A stretch of DNA of 64,000 nt from assembly GCA_034687125.1 (NCBI GenBank), contig JAQGBZ010000048.1, positions 124,001 through 188,000 on the forward strand, in the 5' to 3' direction. The notes beneath the pieces are model-generated. The model had not been told where the DNA came from. It saw only the letters and a program-made list of their open reading frames with translations, and made no database searches. Of the stretch, positions 52,168-64,000 are shown piece by piece; positions within the stretch are counted from its first letter, which is position 1; every line of letters starts with the position of its first letter. A program made the translations under genes and the position numbers. Source of the stretch: Neelides folsomi (taxonomy: Eukaryota; Arthropoda; Collembola; Neelipleona; Neelidae).

Positions 52168-53671
52168 AAGGCTTGACATTTGTTATGCTGCGCATTCAAA
52201 ATGTTCAACTTTTTAATGCTTTAAATTTCAATAAAATACATATTTTTAAAATAAAAGTATTTATGTAATTTAATTAATGTACATGAAACTGTTTTTCTTT
52301 AATTGTTAACTATTTTTGTGGCATAATAAGAAGCATGTTATTAATATTAATTTATTGGTCGTTAATAAAGTTTTATATGTGATGAATTGAAAGGTTCTTG
52401 CTTTTATGAAATTAAATCATGTTTTGACTTTAACCATTTTGAACATCTGCTCGAACAACGAACCTCATGAAATTTGATCAAACGCCATTTATGAGCTATG
52501 GGATATAAATGAATGTAAACCTAATATAAATTAAAACCACTTAATGTTTTTCTACAATTTAAAACCAAATTTTTTTTATCTACTACCTGTACATATTATA
52601 TTACATATACAGTATTTTATGGACATAAATTTTAAAGTATTAGAAATCCTATTTGTATAATTTACTCATTATTCTTCATTCCAATTCAAACAAATTGAAA
52701 TAAAATGCAAATTTTGCTAATTATATTAAGGAACTCGTTAACTCAATATGCTTTATCATGAGTAACTTTACAGCAATTTATCTCGATCCAGATGCTTAAG
52801 ATCAGAATGCTTACCTACCTTAAAGTTAATGAAGTTTTGCTAAAATAGAATCTTTTTAATCCTAATGGAACAAATACATAAAAACTCATTGAACTGACTT
52901 TAAATTAATTAATTAAGAAAGGAGCTGAAAGAATCACACCTGAGAATTTATTTCTTCTCACGATAAATTCATCTTGACCATTAACTACATGCATTTTATG
53001 TTGAATTAAAGGCTTCCCCATCTTTATAAAAATTTAGCATTCGAATGGCGAATTCTCCCAAATATCCTTCTGACGTCCGAAAGTAAGAATCTGCTATTGA
53101 ACAATGATCGAATTCTGGTTGTAAGCTCAAGAACAAAAAACTTGGTCAAGATCAAGACGATTACATTTACATTCATTTGTATATGAAACTCTATTCAAGT
53201 ATCTACACATTATGTATATATTATAATGTAATGATATGACTTTCATACTGTACCGATATATACTTTTAAGACAATTCCTCACTTTATTAAAAACTTATTA
53301 GACTTATCAACTCACAATCTTCCATACATAGGATTCATACAATACATGTACTAGGTATATTTCTATAGAGTAAGTACATTACTAGCAAGAAACATTTTCA
53401 TTTATTTGACTTTAATTACATGTGGATTACAATGGTTCTGGTTATTGGACAAGTAATTGTTAGGTAGTGAATCCCACATGTTATTTTGTATTCTTAAACT
53501 GAATGACCTACGCAATAGGATTCCACGGTTTACTTGAAATACATACAAGGAGGATAACATTAGAGAAAGAGCAAAAAATAAATGTTTCGCTTAAAACCTC
53601 AAGTTCAAGTGGAAGTTTGATGGTGACTTAACACAGTTTTCATTTTCTCCTGGAGGAATCAACTTAACAAA
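52168..53671. other. Non-coding region between cytohesin and the esterase
   Basis: About 1.5 kb of AT-rich DNA without supported exons, long repeats or a clear promoter for the downstream esterase. Confidence 0.5.
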
Positions 53672-56600
53672 ATGATCCTCTTGGCTAATTTCATATTTAA
53701 TTTGTTTTGTGCCTTCATTGAATGCCCGACGAATCATCCCAATCCAACTGATCCGCTTTACCAAAATAGAGTTGGGAAGCAAATCGGGTTAAGGAATTCA
53801 AAATTGATTCATTTTAATAATACGATTGAACGGGATGAATATCCCGTGGTTAGAACATTACTTGGAGATGTTCAGGGATACACAATGAAGACAATCAAGC
53901 AAAGGCCAATATATGCATTTGAAGGAATACCGTAAGAATAAATATCTATATATTTATGTATCTATATTTTATACATGTGCTACTTGATAGTAAATTGACT
54001 GTCATATATCCTATGTAATGTAATGTATTACAATTATATAGATTGATTTTTTAATTCATTTTGTATATTTTTAAAGTTATGCGGAAACAACAGAAGGGAT
54101 CAATAGATTTAAGGTAAACATAATATAAATTACTGTAATTAGGTTATTTATTATTGGGTATTTACTTATTTTATTACCTTACAATTTTAAACCTTTATAA
54201 CTACAATAGTTAGTGTATTTATATTTTATCAGAAAGGACAATGTATGTTATTCATTAAGCATAAAGAAACATTTAATTGAAATCTTGTGTTTATGAACGC
54301 CTGAACACTTCAAATTTGTAATTGGTTTAAAGTTATATATAATTATAACTATTGTTATTTTACATAGATGTACTTTAAAGGAAACAGAGTGTTAGTGTGG
54401 GAAATGAAGTGTGTGATGGTCGAAACACTCAAAGGTGGTTCCCAATTAAATCCTTTTACTTTATGAGAAAAGATAAAACAATTCCATGTTAGAACTCTCA
54501 CACTGTTTATTTTAATTCGATAATTTTTGAAAAAAGTTAAAACACGAAACAATGCAACTATTATGAATTGAATGATAATTTACATTCATAGGTCATATTT
54601 TATATTTAATAATAAGTTTAATAATGTAATAAGATATTATTCAACACTTTCCCATAAATTTGTAAATGGTTCATGTTTATGTTTCATCGTTTTCAGCCTC
54701 CAATTCCAAAGCATCCCTGGAAAGGTGTAAGGAAAGCTTTAAGTCCTGGACATATTTGCCTTCAAATTCATCAATTCAGACTCTTTCAAATCCTGGGAAG
54801 GGAAGATTGTTTATCCGTCCAGATTTACACACCTTATGTAAGATCATTATTATTATAATTATTTTAGATAAAGAAATAATATCGCGTGATTGAATATTTT
54901 TTTAAATACCACAAGTCCTATATTAATTTCAAGGTCCTTCATCTCAAGTTTTGATATAATAATATGACATATAAATATATGATAATATGATATACATAAA
55001 ACTACATACCTAGATATTATATTAGAATGAAAAAAGTAATTAGATAACTTGTATTTATTTTTTAGCTCCCATCTGAAACTTCTCAATTGCTCCCGGTCAT
55101 CTTTTGGTATTAAACTATTTAAAATGTTGCATCTAAAAAATAATTAATTTTTTATAGGATCCACGGCGGAGCTTATGGTAAGTCTTTCATAATTAAGTAT
55201 ATGAATATTATAGCTAAGAACATGAAATGGAATTAAAGTGCCGTTTGTTAGTATTTGGATCTGGAAGCGAATATGGTCCAGCATACTTCTTAGATAGAGA
55301 TGTCATTTTTGTTACCATAAATTACCGCCTTGGAGTATTAGGTATGATGTTAATAGCTATTATCTAAAATTGCATAATTATTTAAAATTCTCAATATAAC
55401 TGACTTTGTAATTACGTAATTACAATTAACTATCACGCTCATTAACGCATTTTTATATGATGATTTTAAGGATTTCTAAGTACTGGAGATGAAGTTAGTC
55501 CTGGAAATAACGGATTAAAGGATCAAAGTAAGTAAAATTGACTACATACTTAAACCCAAAAATTAAGCATGAATTACATACAATTACTTTGTACTTTTCA
55601 ATTTTATAATTCTCTTTTAGAATATAAAATTAGTATTTTCAATAAATCATATTAAGATCAATATATTTTTTATTATAAGGGCTGGCCATGCAATTCGTGC
55701 AAGACAACATTGAGTTTTTTGGTGGAGACAAAAACCGGGTGACCATTATGGGCCAATCTGCTGGGGTATTCAATAATTTAAACATCAATAATTTATGTCA
55801 ATTATTAAATGCATTCATAAGGTCAATTTTTTCAATTTAATTCAAAGTTTTTTTTTATTAAATTAGGCCGCAAGCGTTCATCTTCACATGATGAGCGAGG
55901 AAGAGCCTTTGTTTGCTTCTGGAGTTTCAATGAGTGCTTCAGCATTCAGCAATTGGGCAATTGTCCCTCCGAATGTTAATTTAATCAATAATCGGAAACT
56001 CTCAAACCAAACCAACTGCCCATTGACAACTTCTCACATCTTTGTTGAATGTTTGAGGAAAATGAATGCCTTTTTGCTAGTGGGAAAACAACAATTTATG
56101 GTATGCATATTTCTCATTTGTATTTTTTATTAATGCTGATTTTAACATAAAATGATAAGTCATTGAATTACAGGTAATTATGTTAAACGTATAATTAATA
56201 ATTATAAATACGTCGTATTTTTTTATAAGAACAAGTGTCATGGCTTAATAATTAGTTGTTATTTAATTATAGTATGATTGGCTTGTTCTTCCTCCTGTGC
56301 TTTTCGGCCCAGTTGTGGAAGAAAAAAGAGAAGGAGCATTTTTAACTCAAAATCCCTTTGATGCTTATAAGGAGAAAAAAGTTGCAAAACTACCTTGGGT
56401 ATTCAATCTTTAATTCTAATCAAAAATCATAAGTTTATGGGATAGCATATGAATATACAGGGTGCGTCAAAAGCTTTCTATAGTATGTGATTGTCTATTT
56501 AAAAAAGAAAGCAACTTTTGACGCACCCAGTAATAACCGATATTTAACTTTAATTAATTCGATATTGAAATATTTAAGTATGAATTGTTGACCTAATATT

Positions 56601-58211
56601 GTTGTATTGATATCTTTTATACATTAGATCTCGACAAGAACCGCGCATGAAGGGTATCTACTTTTAACAGGTAACCTTAAATAATGTCTTATGTATTTAT
56701 ATTATAAATAATTAAATTTAATAGGTAAATTAGAAAATGTTATAAATTATGTTTTACTCAAAGTGGTGATATTCTTTCAGCTCTTTATGCATTTGGAATC
56801 CTCCGGACTTTGACGAATCATTGGGATAAACGAGCTTCTGTTTATTTGGACTATCAACACACCGTTCACAATCCAGATGAAGTCACAAAGAAAATTCAAA
56901 AATATTATTTTGGTGATGTAATTCCAAAAAATGCAAACCAGTCAATTTTTGGAGATGTAAGTTCAAAGTAATTTTTCATATGAATTGAGTAAATACACAT
57001 TAAGAAGCCATTAATATTTAATAAAAAGATTCCATTTAAATTAAATAATAAGAGATTCAATTTAAATCTAAAATCACATAGAACTCCTTGTTTCATTCAT
57101 GATGTATCTCGATAGTGGGAATGATAATGAAAGACCCAAGGATATCTGGCTGATCCCATGTTAGAATGAATGCGCATGCTACTATTATTACTACGTATTA
57201 CAATGACCTAATGTAGTAATAATAATAGTAGGAGCATGCGCATTCATTCTAACATGGGATCAGCCAGATATCCTTGGTTCTTTCATTCTACTTTAGACAA
57301 CCACGCTATGGAGATACCTCATGAATGAATTCCATTGGCCGTGAATGTGAATGAATACTAAATTAATTAACGATTACAATATACGCACTTTTACCTCTAG
57401 TAGCTTAAATTGTCATTTGATATTAAATTATTATTTGATTTTATATTAAATCTTTATTACAGATTTACAGTGATAGAGTTTTTTATTTCCCTTTAACTCA
57501 GGTACTCTTTTAAATTTTATTAATTAATTTAATCAATTTTATATTTTCAACTAACGATAAATTATAAAATGGTCAATTATTAATGATTATAATATTATAA
57601 ATACTTTAGGCATTAAATTTTCATTCGTCAATTGCTCCAACTTACTCTTACATTTTCAACAAACGCGCTGCAAATGGCGTCTTCAGATTTTTAAACCTTA
57701 GAAAATCCGATGATGGTTAAAAACAATTAACAACAACTACATATTGTTTAATTTTATATAAACAGATAAACTAACAACTTTATAATATTTAGTGGCTTAT
57801 AACGCGATTGTTCACTCTGATGACATTTTTATTATGATGAACGGAAGTCAATATGGACCAGGTTGGAAAACGACCGATCCAGATTATGCATTTGTGAAAT
57901 TGTTAACTAATTTGTTTGCTAATTTTGCTGATAAAGGGTATATTGATAAATATGATATACATACTTTAAACTCACATTAAGAATACCAGTATATTTTTAT
58001 TGACAAAAATTGTTGTATTTAATATAGCGAACCGCTTTATACCAATGAGGATGGAAGTGATGTTCAGATTTGGAATCCTGTGAATACAAATGATATTGAA
58101 TATTTGGATATCAACGATGAAATAAAGATGATTAAAGAACCATATAAAGAAAGACTCGAATTTTGGAATGATCTCAAATTAGAAGATATGCCGATTTATG
58201 AATCGAATTAA
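53672..58211 (+). CDS. Secreted carboxylesterase (type B, cholinesterase-like fold)
   Basis: Alpha/beta-hydrolase of the COesterase family. Sixteen exons: 53,672-53,931; 54,077-54,113; 54,697-54,837; 55,066-55,106; 55,158-55,177; 55,252-55,341; 55,471-55,527; 55,680-55,765; 55,867-56,100; 56,273-56,398; 56,628-56,670; 56,781-56,956; 57,463-57,501; 57,610-57,715; 57,793-57,937; 58,028-58,211, giving 594 aa in consistent phase. An N-terminal signal peptide (ILLANFIFNLFCAFIEC) indicates secretion. Family marks: EGIPYAE; GREDCL with its disulfide Cys; oxyanion loop HGGAY (162-166); FVTINYRLGVLGFL; nucleophile S242 in GQSAG; acid E372 in AHEG; His H493 in VHSDD. The triad looks complete, so catalysis is likely. 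The substrate cannot be told; juvenile hormone, lipid, xenobiotic or pheromone esters are all possible. Introns carry two palindromic elements. It is convergent with the amine oxidase, with 229 bp between stops. Confidence 0.94.
56456..56532. mobile_element. Tiny TA-flanked inverted-repeat element (mariner-like MITE) in an esterase intron
   Basis: A 77-bp element in intron 10: TA, then CAGGGTGCGTCAAAAG, an interior of about 40 bp with further partly complementary arms (CTTTCT and AGAAAG), then CTTTTGACGCACCCAG, then TA. The 16-bp ends match as an inverted repeat except at one base. The TA flanks and CAGGGTG ends suit Tc1/mariner. It is non-coding. Confidence 0.7.
57073..57352. repeat. Long near-perfect fold-back (inverted repeat) in an esterase intron
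   Basis: The core arms at 57,136-57,180 and 57,233-57,277 are 45 bp each and perfectly complementary. Imperfect pairing extends inward (ACTATTATTACTAC against its complement, loop near 57,196-57,212) and outward through AATGAAAGA, the ATTCATTCATGA/TATCTC region and TCACAT, to about 280 bp overall. It lies within the 506-bp intron 12. No coding potential. It is probably a MITE or fold-back transposon, but clear target duplications were not found. If transcribed it would form a long double-stranded hairpin. Confidence 0.85.
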
Positions 58212-58243
58212 TTAAAGTTTAAATTAATTTATCTTATAATGTA

Positions 58244-58249
58244 AATAAA
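58244..58249 (+). terminator. Poly(A) signal of the esterase
   Basis: AATAAA 33 nt after the stop; a second AATAAA follows at 58,267-58,272. Confidence 0.65.
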
Positions 58250-58306
58250 ATAGAACAAACAATGCAAATAAAACTGTTATTATTACTTTTGTGGTTCGAA
58301 AAATCC

Positions 58307-58312
58307 TTTATT
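58307..58312 (-). terminator. Poly(A) signal of the copper amine oxidase
   Basis: AATAAA on the minus strand, 129 nt after the amine oxidase stop. The two convergent 3' ends nearly meet. Confidence 0.55.
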
Positions 58313-58440
58313 AATTTAATGAATTAAACGAATTGAATAAGCTAAACAATGAAATGTTAACTCAAATAAAAGATGAATAAAAATCCAATGGATAAAAATC
58401 CGATTAATAAAAACCCAGCAAAAACCAATTTGGGTGTTTT

Positions 58441-61400
58441 CTATAATTCAGACTTTTCTTTTGGGGTTTTTGGTGGTGGGACATCAAGTGCGGGGTTTTC
58501 ATTAAAGAAGTTCTTTGGCTTAAGAACAAATCCAGCTGTTTCGAAAGGCATCACCGGGAAATCTTCCACTCTGACAATATGTGTAAGACCAAAGACATGC
58601 CAAAGGACAATATCAGCATTATCAATATTGGCACTCTCATCTGCTTTAGACCATTCTGGTAATCCAGTCTCATTCAAATAAAATCCTCCAGCATAGAGTT
58701 GATCCTCCCTGTACGGAGTGACCCAAAGGTCATTAGTAGTGAATCCCGCTTTGGGAACCAAAGGTGAATCCGGGTGCATCAACAAAGGTAAAGAATTCAT
58801 TGGCATTAATTTCCACCCGACTGGTTGTTTCGTATATGGATTCTTTCTATTTGGATTGATAATAACCCAAGAGCGTCCTTTAGTCGCGTCCATTTTACTT
58901 TTAGCTTCCCCGGGAGTTTTAAAAACTGTTGATTTGATTCCGAATCCCTGGCCGTATTTATTTTTCGGATCTCCTGTTGGCGCTGAATCGGCCACAATGT
59001 CAACTTGGGCAACTGAGTTGTTCTGGCCGTCCAAAATTGGATCAATTCTAATGGCAAAAAGATGTTGATGGTATTGTCCATTAACTTGGTCCATGACTTC
59101 AGTCCCGTGGCCGTAAGGAGAATTTCCAAGGGCTAAAAGATTCGTTGAGATTTCACCTGTGGCTCTTACGGTAAATTGCATGGTGGCGTCTTGGAAGAAA
59201 TGCCAATAAAAGGCATAATCGTAATTTCCAACAGTTGCTACAAAGCTAATTGTCAAACGGTTTGCACGAGCGACGTTAACTTTCCCTGAACGGTATTCTG
59301 TATGTTTCCAAAGCATGCCGTCTTCGTCTTCGTTCACACAAATGACATTGGGGAATTTCCGGGCAGTTCCGTTGTGGAAGTTGAGAACGCCGTTGAAGAA
59401 ATAAACAGTTCCGGTGCAATCGGCTTTGGTTCTTAATGGATTGGCTTGGAATCCAATTCCGTATTCACCCATGTCGAACACCTTTGAATAATTTTATTAT
59501 CTTATAATTTTAATACATTTAGTTGTGATTGTGATATCATTTTTTAATTATTTTTAATTAAATTCTTTTAATTGGAATTCTTACAGCTTTTCTATGATAT
59601 GGTGGTCGAGGATCTCCATAAGGAATGAAGAATTCAGATAAAGCTGCACGGTAAAGCAAAGGCCGAGTTTCATTCCCATCTTTATAACTCACATCGTATA
59701 AAACTAATCCTTCCCTTCCGTTGAACCTATTTATTAAATAATTAAAATAATTACTTTCTTTATTAGCATCCTTATAATTATAATTAACTAAATATATTAC
59801 CCGGTTCGGATTTTGAATTTTTGCCATTCAATGACATTCCCAGTAACTTTGTAACTCACACCGTCCGGATTGTCAACTCTGACTTCTTTGGTGTTGGTCC
59901 TTAAGAAACCTTTTTCTCTCAATTTGTAATCATAATTATTTGATTTTCTGGGCACGGTCACTCCAGCATTTTTATTAACAACTCCATCACTGTCATGGGT
60001 TGGCAAATCTTCAAAAGCAATCACTTTCTTCTCCACGACATCCACAATCGCAATGAATGGGAATGGATGAGCATATTGATTATCCTCTTTGAATTCAATC
60101 CCATAAGGATACATTTGAATCAAACGCTTCCCAATATATTCAGGCCGATCTTGAATATATCCCATGGACCATGGATCGGCCATAACATTGGTGATATTAT
60201 ACCCAAGGGCTTCGCAACGTTTTTTGGCCTCTGGGTCAGCTAAGAAAATTTGCTCACTTTCTTCCATGTCTTCAGGGGAAAGTGAAGGTTGATTGCCTTT
60301 TGGAATCCGCGTCATGCTTTCAAGCGTCTTGTTATTCAAATTCACAATTGCTTCGTAAACATCTCCGGTTGATTTTTCAATGAGGACGCTGAGGGATCGG
60401 CGCGGGACGGTTGAAAAATCTTGTTCTGAATCTGGTTTCCCGATGAAGTTGATCATCGAAGCTTTGGTTGGTTCTTTCAAAGTGATCCAATTGAAAATGT
60501 ATTTGCTTTCGCCTTGTTTGGTTGCGGGCTGTTGGTTGTTGATGACATTAGCAGAATTTTCGATTTCTATCCCACTCAATGGATCGAAGGGATGACCTGT
60601 TGAATTCAACGCTATTAAAAATTTATACTTTATTTTTTATATTTAACTGTAGTTTAAGTTAACTGACACAATTAAAATTAAAAAGTTAAAGTTTAATAGC
60701 ATATTCATATTAACATATAAAGCGTTATTATAATATCGTAATCTTAAAGCATTAATTTAACAAGCGCAGCATATAAATTATAAATGGCAGGTATTAACAT
60801 ATTATAATTTAGTCCAAATAAAATGAATACCAATTAACAATTAAGAATAAATGACATTATAAAATAAATAGCATTATAAATAACTAAAATTTGACATAAT
60901 AATTAAATAACTTTTGCCATGATGTACATAAATGCATCGCTCCATTGTCATCGTCACATACAAAGATAAAATCTTTACTGTAAAAATTTAATCTTTAACT
61001 TGTGGACATTAATTACTTGAAAAAATCAAGTTAAACATCAATTGTAACTTCGGCATTCTTTTAGTTATATAAATATTATTGTAATTTGAGGGATTTAAAT
61101 AAAAATTGACTTTTACCTAAATTTTCTATCACTTTTTAACATTTATGGAATACATATTAAGAATTTCTGGTTTATCTTCAATTTATTAATTTTGGGGTAT
61201 TAGAGAACAATATAGTAGCTCAATCTGTCAATAATTTTGATAATCAATATATTTCTAATAAATTTTCATAGTTTGAGCTACTATATTGTACAAAATATTT
61301 TTCCTTATTTAATATACATATTCAATAAAAATGATCTTCAATGTACTTATAAAGGTTATTAATTATTATATGTCAATACTAATATTTATTTTTTAATGTC

Positions 61401-61926
61401 AATGTTAATTACTAATGTCAAAATTATATAAACCCAAATACAATTTCCTTTATTACCAAAATTATTAATAAAGTTTTAGCGATATTAAATTATCAAGTAT
61501 TTAAATGTTAGTATGTTAGTTGAACATTAACCTTTGACCTTTTTGCCGTCATTGCCGTCATTGTCGGTATTATTATTTTTTACACAATCTGCATTTCTCA
61601 AATTGATCATAACACCTTTACAAGTGCATTTTTCGGTTTTGTTGTTTATATAAATTACCGTTCCAGGCTTTTTAAAGACACATTCGTGTACGTGCTTTGT
61701 AGCTAATTAATATTAAGGATTGTTAGTTTGTTAGAAATTAATTTATTTGCATTCATCGTTAATTAATAGAACTAATGATTAAATATTAATAAAACGTTAA
61801 TACAAGCGCATTAAAATTAAAATGTATACCTTTAGTGTTAATTTCCCCTTCAACATTTTCTTTCTCTGGAACAGCGAGAACATGAAGAATTAAAAAGGAG
61901 CCGACAACGGCGGAGAGAAACTTCAT
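58441..61926 (-). CDS. Secreted copper amine oxidase (topaquinone enzyme)
   Basis: Oxidises primary amines to aldehydes with release of H2O2 and ammonia. Five exons (minus): 61,830-61,926; 61,532-61,702; 59,801-60,611; 59,585-59,726; 58,441-59,481, giving 753 aa with every phase consistent. A signal peptide (MKFLSAVVGSFLILHVLA) starts the protein. Exon 2 adds a short four-Cys segment and an acidic Asn/Asp-rich linker not typical of the family. The catalytic domain is complete: base D410 in FDMGEYGIG; topaquinone precursor Y494 in VGNYDY, 84 residues later as in known enzymes; copper ligands H545 and H547 (YHQHLF) and H708 (GLTHIVRVED). Also seen are LWVTPY and the closing FFNENPALDVPPP. The sequence reads like the bacterial/fungal/plant branch rather than vertebrate AOC3, but that is judged by eye. 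A TATA box lies just upstream. Confidence 0.95.
61207..61289. repeat. Inverted-repeat hairpin in an amine oxidase intron
   Basis: ACAATATAGTAGCTCAA at the left is perfectly mirrored by TTGAGCTACTATATTGT at the right, with about 49 bp of AT-rich interior. It lies in the 920-bp intron between exons 2 and 3. It is non-coding, and no target duplication is obvious. Size fits a MITE or a hairpin RNA precursor. Confidence 0.65.
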
Positions 61927-61972
61927 TTTGTCAATTCGTCCCTCAACTGCTCAATTTTCCTCAACTTGGGTC

Positions 61973-61980
61973 TTTATATA
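61973..61980 (-). promoter_or_regulatory. TATA box of the copper amine oxidase
   Basis: TATATAAA on the minus strand begins 54 nt upstream of the ATG. An initiator-like GCAGTTG falls about 30 nt downstream of it (A near 61,948), giving a very short 5' UTR with no room for another exon. Confidence 0.55.
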
Positions 61981-64000
61981 TTCTAGGTTTTGTCCACTTT
62001 TGTGGAGACAAGTGGTGAAGATCTCAAGGAGAACCAAGGTGAGTTTTTTGTTCACTAAAGCGAGTATTTTACTTAAAAACAAGTTTCACATAAATCTTCA
62101 ACTGTCCAATTCACAATGATTATAATTATTTGGGTTTATTTGAGTTTATACTTTTTTGTATTTGAGTTTATTATATTTTAAAACCTAATCTAATATTTAA
62201 AGATCTTTGTAAATTTCATGGAATTAAATACCTATAAAAGTTTATTTTATGATAAATGTAAATAAATTATATTTATTTTTTAGAAAAATAACTGATGAAA
62301 TGATGTTATTTGTAAAATTTCAGAGACTGCAGAATTTTAGGGATAATTTTATAGACGAGGAAAAAGACTGGAAGTGAGTTATTATTTAATATGCCAATAG
62401 ACTTTAATTTACGTCGAAGCTTCTGCATCTAAAACTAAATAAATATTCTCGTTGTCATTCCTCTCATTTTATTTGGCAGGAAGGTGATAATAACTAACAC
62501 GTAACATTATTCTTCATACAACATCTTTTGGACCTTGAGTATTAGAAAAATAGAATATTGATAATTTATTGTAATGCTCATTTAGTATTAGTATTATTGG
62601 TATAGTCTCAAATAGGAAAATAATAGGTAAATAATTGTCAAATAATAGATCAATTATCCATCACTTAACGTTCAACAAATGATTCCTTTGTGGTAATTGT
62701 TGAGATATTGTTGTGTAAATTAATGCCGTATGGTGCGATAATAATTAATAATTACCCTACTCAATTATTCAAAAACTCGAGGTTAATGAGTCCAAATTTT
62801 CATTTACTCCCATTTGTAAAAAAATGGTTAAAGAACAATTGAAATAGTTAATAACACATAAACATTCTCCATTTAAAGAATGCTAAATTCCTGGTTTAAT
62901 TGATTTAACACTGATTGTTTTTTATAGTAAATTAAAAATCTTACCTTTATATATTTTAATGCCCGTTTATGAATGTTCTTGTCCAATATGTTTGTGTCAT
63001 TATTACTCTAATAGAAAATGTTTAATTATTAATTAAAGTTAAATATGAATAATAAAAAAGCATTCATTTTAACACGCAAGAATCTCCATTTCAATTTTAT
63101 TCACTTTCTAAATGACTCACAATTGTCAACTTTCATCGTTGATTGTAACAATTAGAACTCAATTCACGTTTAGGGATTAAAGAGATATTTAATCCTTGTG
63201 TGAGAATGAGTTCGTATTATAATAATAATATCTAGGTAATTTAATCGTAATGTCCAAACATTCATTAATTATTGATGTCATATTGTTGCTTAATTAATGA
63301 TTTGTTGGGTTTTATTTGGGTATTATTTACATTACCGATATGATCAATTCATTTTATGATCATTATAACATTCAATTAAATGTATTTTACACATTAAAAC
63401 TTAATTAACATTATAACTTATACATTATACAGTTATAGTATACCTAATATGTAACTTGTATGATAAATGTAAGCATACCAATTTGGTACACACTAAATAC
63501 ATTTACATTTTATATACTTATTCAATACACGTTAATGATTAAATTAATTATCGAATCTTTATGATCTTATAACAATGTTTATAATTAACAAGTTTAACAA
63601 TTGTTAGCACAGATAAAAATGACTAAATGTTTAATTAAAAATATAATTAATAAAACAATTTATATAATTAATTTAATTTTATATCGAACCCACAAATACG
63701 ATAAACTTCGTGTCTTCGCAAACAATATTAACATGTTTATTATAATATTTACGAAGTCAATTAATATCATTTTAATTTTTAACCTTTCATTATCATTCTG
63801 ATTAAGTTATATAATTAAGAGAAACTTTAAATTAAATAATTTTGCGAGAGTCAGCAATAATTACTAAAATTTCAATTTAAGTAATATTTTTAATGAGGTC
63901 ATACTAATTAACTATTTTTTATTATGTTTTTTATTTTAATTAGCACAATTAACATTTGGAGTTTGATACAATTGGCTACATAAATTAAAAGAAGTATTTT
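61981..64000. other. AT-rich non-coding end of the window
   Basis: About 2 kb upstream of the amine oxidase promoter. Very AT-rich; open frames are short with chance composition. No repeat, RNA gene or exon was recognised. Confidence 0.55.

Noticed and set aside
58718-59068. 116-codon plus-strand frame
   Set aside because: Antisense shadow of the copper amine oxidase catalytic exon.

Overview
The window is AT-rich eukaryotic nuclear DNA with eight protein genes built from many short exons and mostly 45-150 bp introns. No rRNA, tRNA, CRISPR array or bacterial-style operon was recognised. The gene set is animal: a NOMO/BOS-complex subunit, an ST6Gal-type sialyltransferase, a class VI (ATP11-type) flippase, a cytohesin and a CDKL kinase. 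The single-domain secreted C-type lectin closely resembles a conserved arthropod family (Drosophila Clect27/Schlaff-like, judged from memory). An arthropod is therefore likely. A springtail-like or crustacean-like genome would fit the secreted copper amine oxidase, but this lineage guess is inference.

Layout. Positions 1-18,012: about 18 kb with no supported exon, holding small tandem repeats, one tiny TA-flanked palindromic element and some GC-richer patches. 18,013-19,927 (-): CDKL1/4-like kinase with an intriguing in-frame Q/N/H-rich tail after its stop. 19,928-23,420: non-coding. 23,421-27,940 (+): NOMO. 28,328-29,491 (-): secreted C-type lectin, convergent with NOMO. 29,790-32,639 (-): beta-galactoside alpha-2,6-sialyltransferase. 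32,640-39,670: non-coding, with a 505-bp hAT-type non-autonomous transposon with an exact 8-bp target duplication. 39,671-46,233 (+): ATP11-type P4-ATPase of 22 exons, with two probable GC-AG introns and a candidate alternative last exon. 46,310-49,258: non-coding. 49,259-52,103 (+): cytohesin with unusual N- and C-terminal extensions. 53,672-58,211 (+): secreted carboxylesterase of 16 exons; its introns hold a tiny mariner-like MITE and a long near-perfect fold-back. 58,441-61,926 (-): secreted copper amine oxidase, convergent with the esterase. 61,927-64,000: AT-rich non-coding.

There is no operon-like logic. Several products act in or on the secretory and membrane system: NOMO at the ER translocon, ST6Gal in the Golgi, ATP11 in flipping phospholipid, cytohesin activating Arf GTPases, and three secreted proteins. 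This looks like chance adjacency rather than a pathway cluster. All exon boundaries were worked out by hand from splice motifs, reading-phase continuity and remembered family conservation; no alignment or RNA evidence was available.
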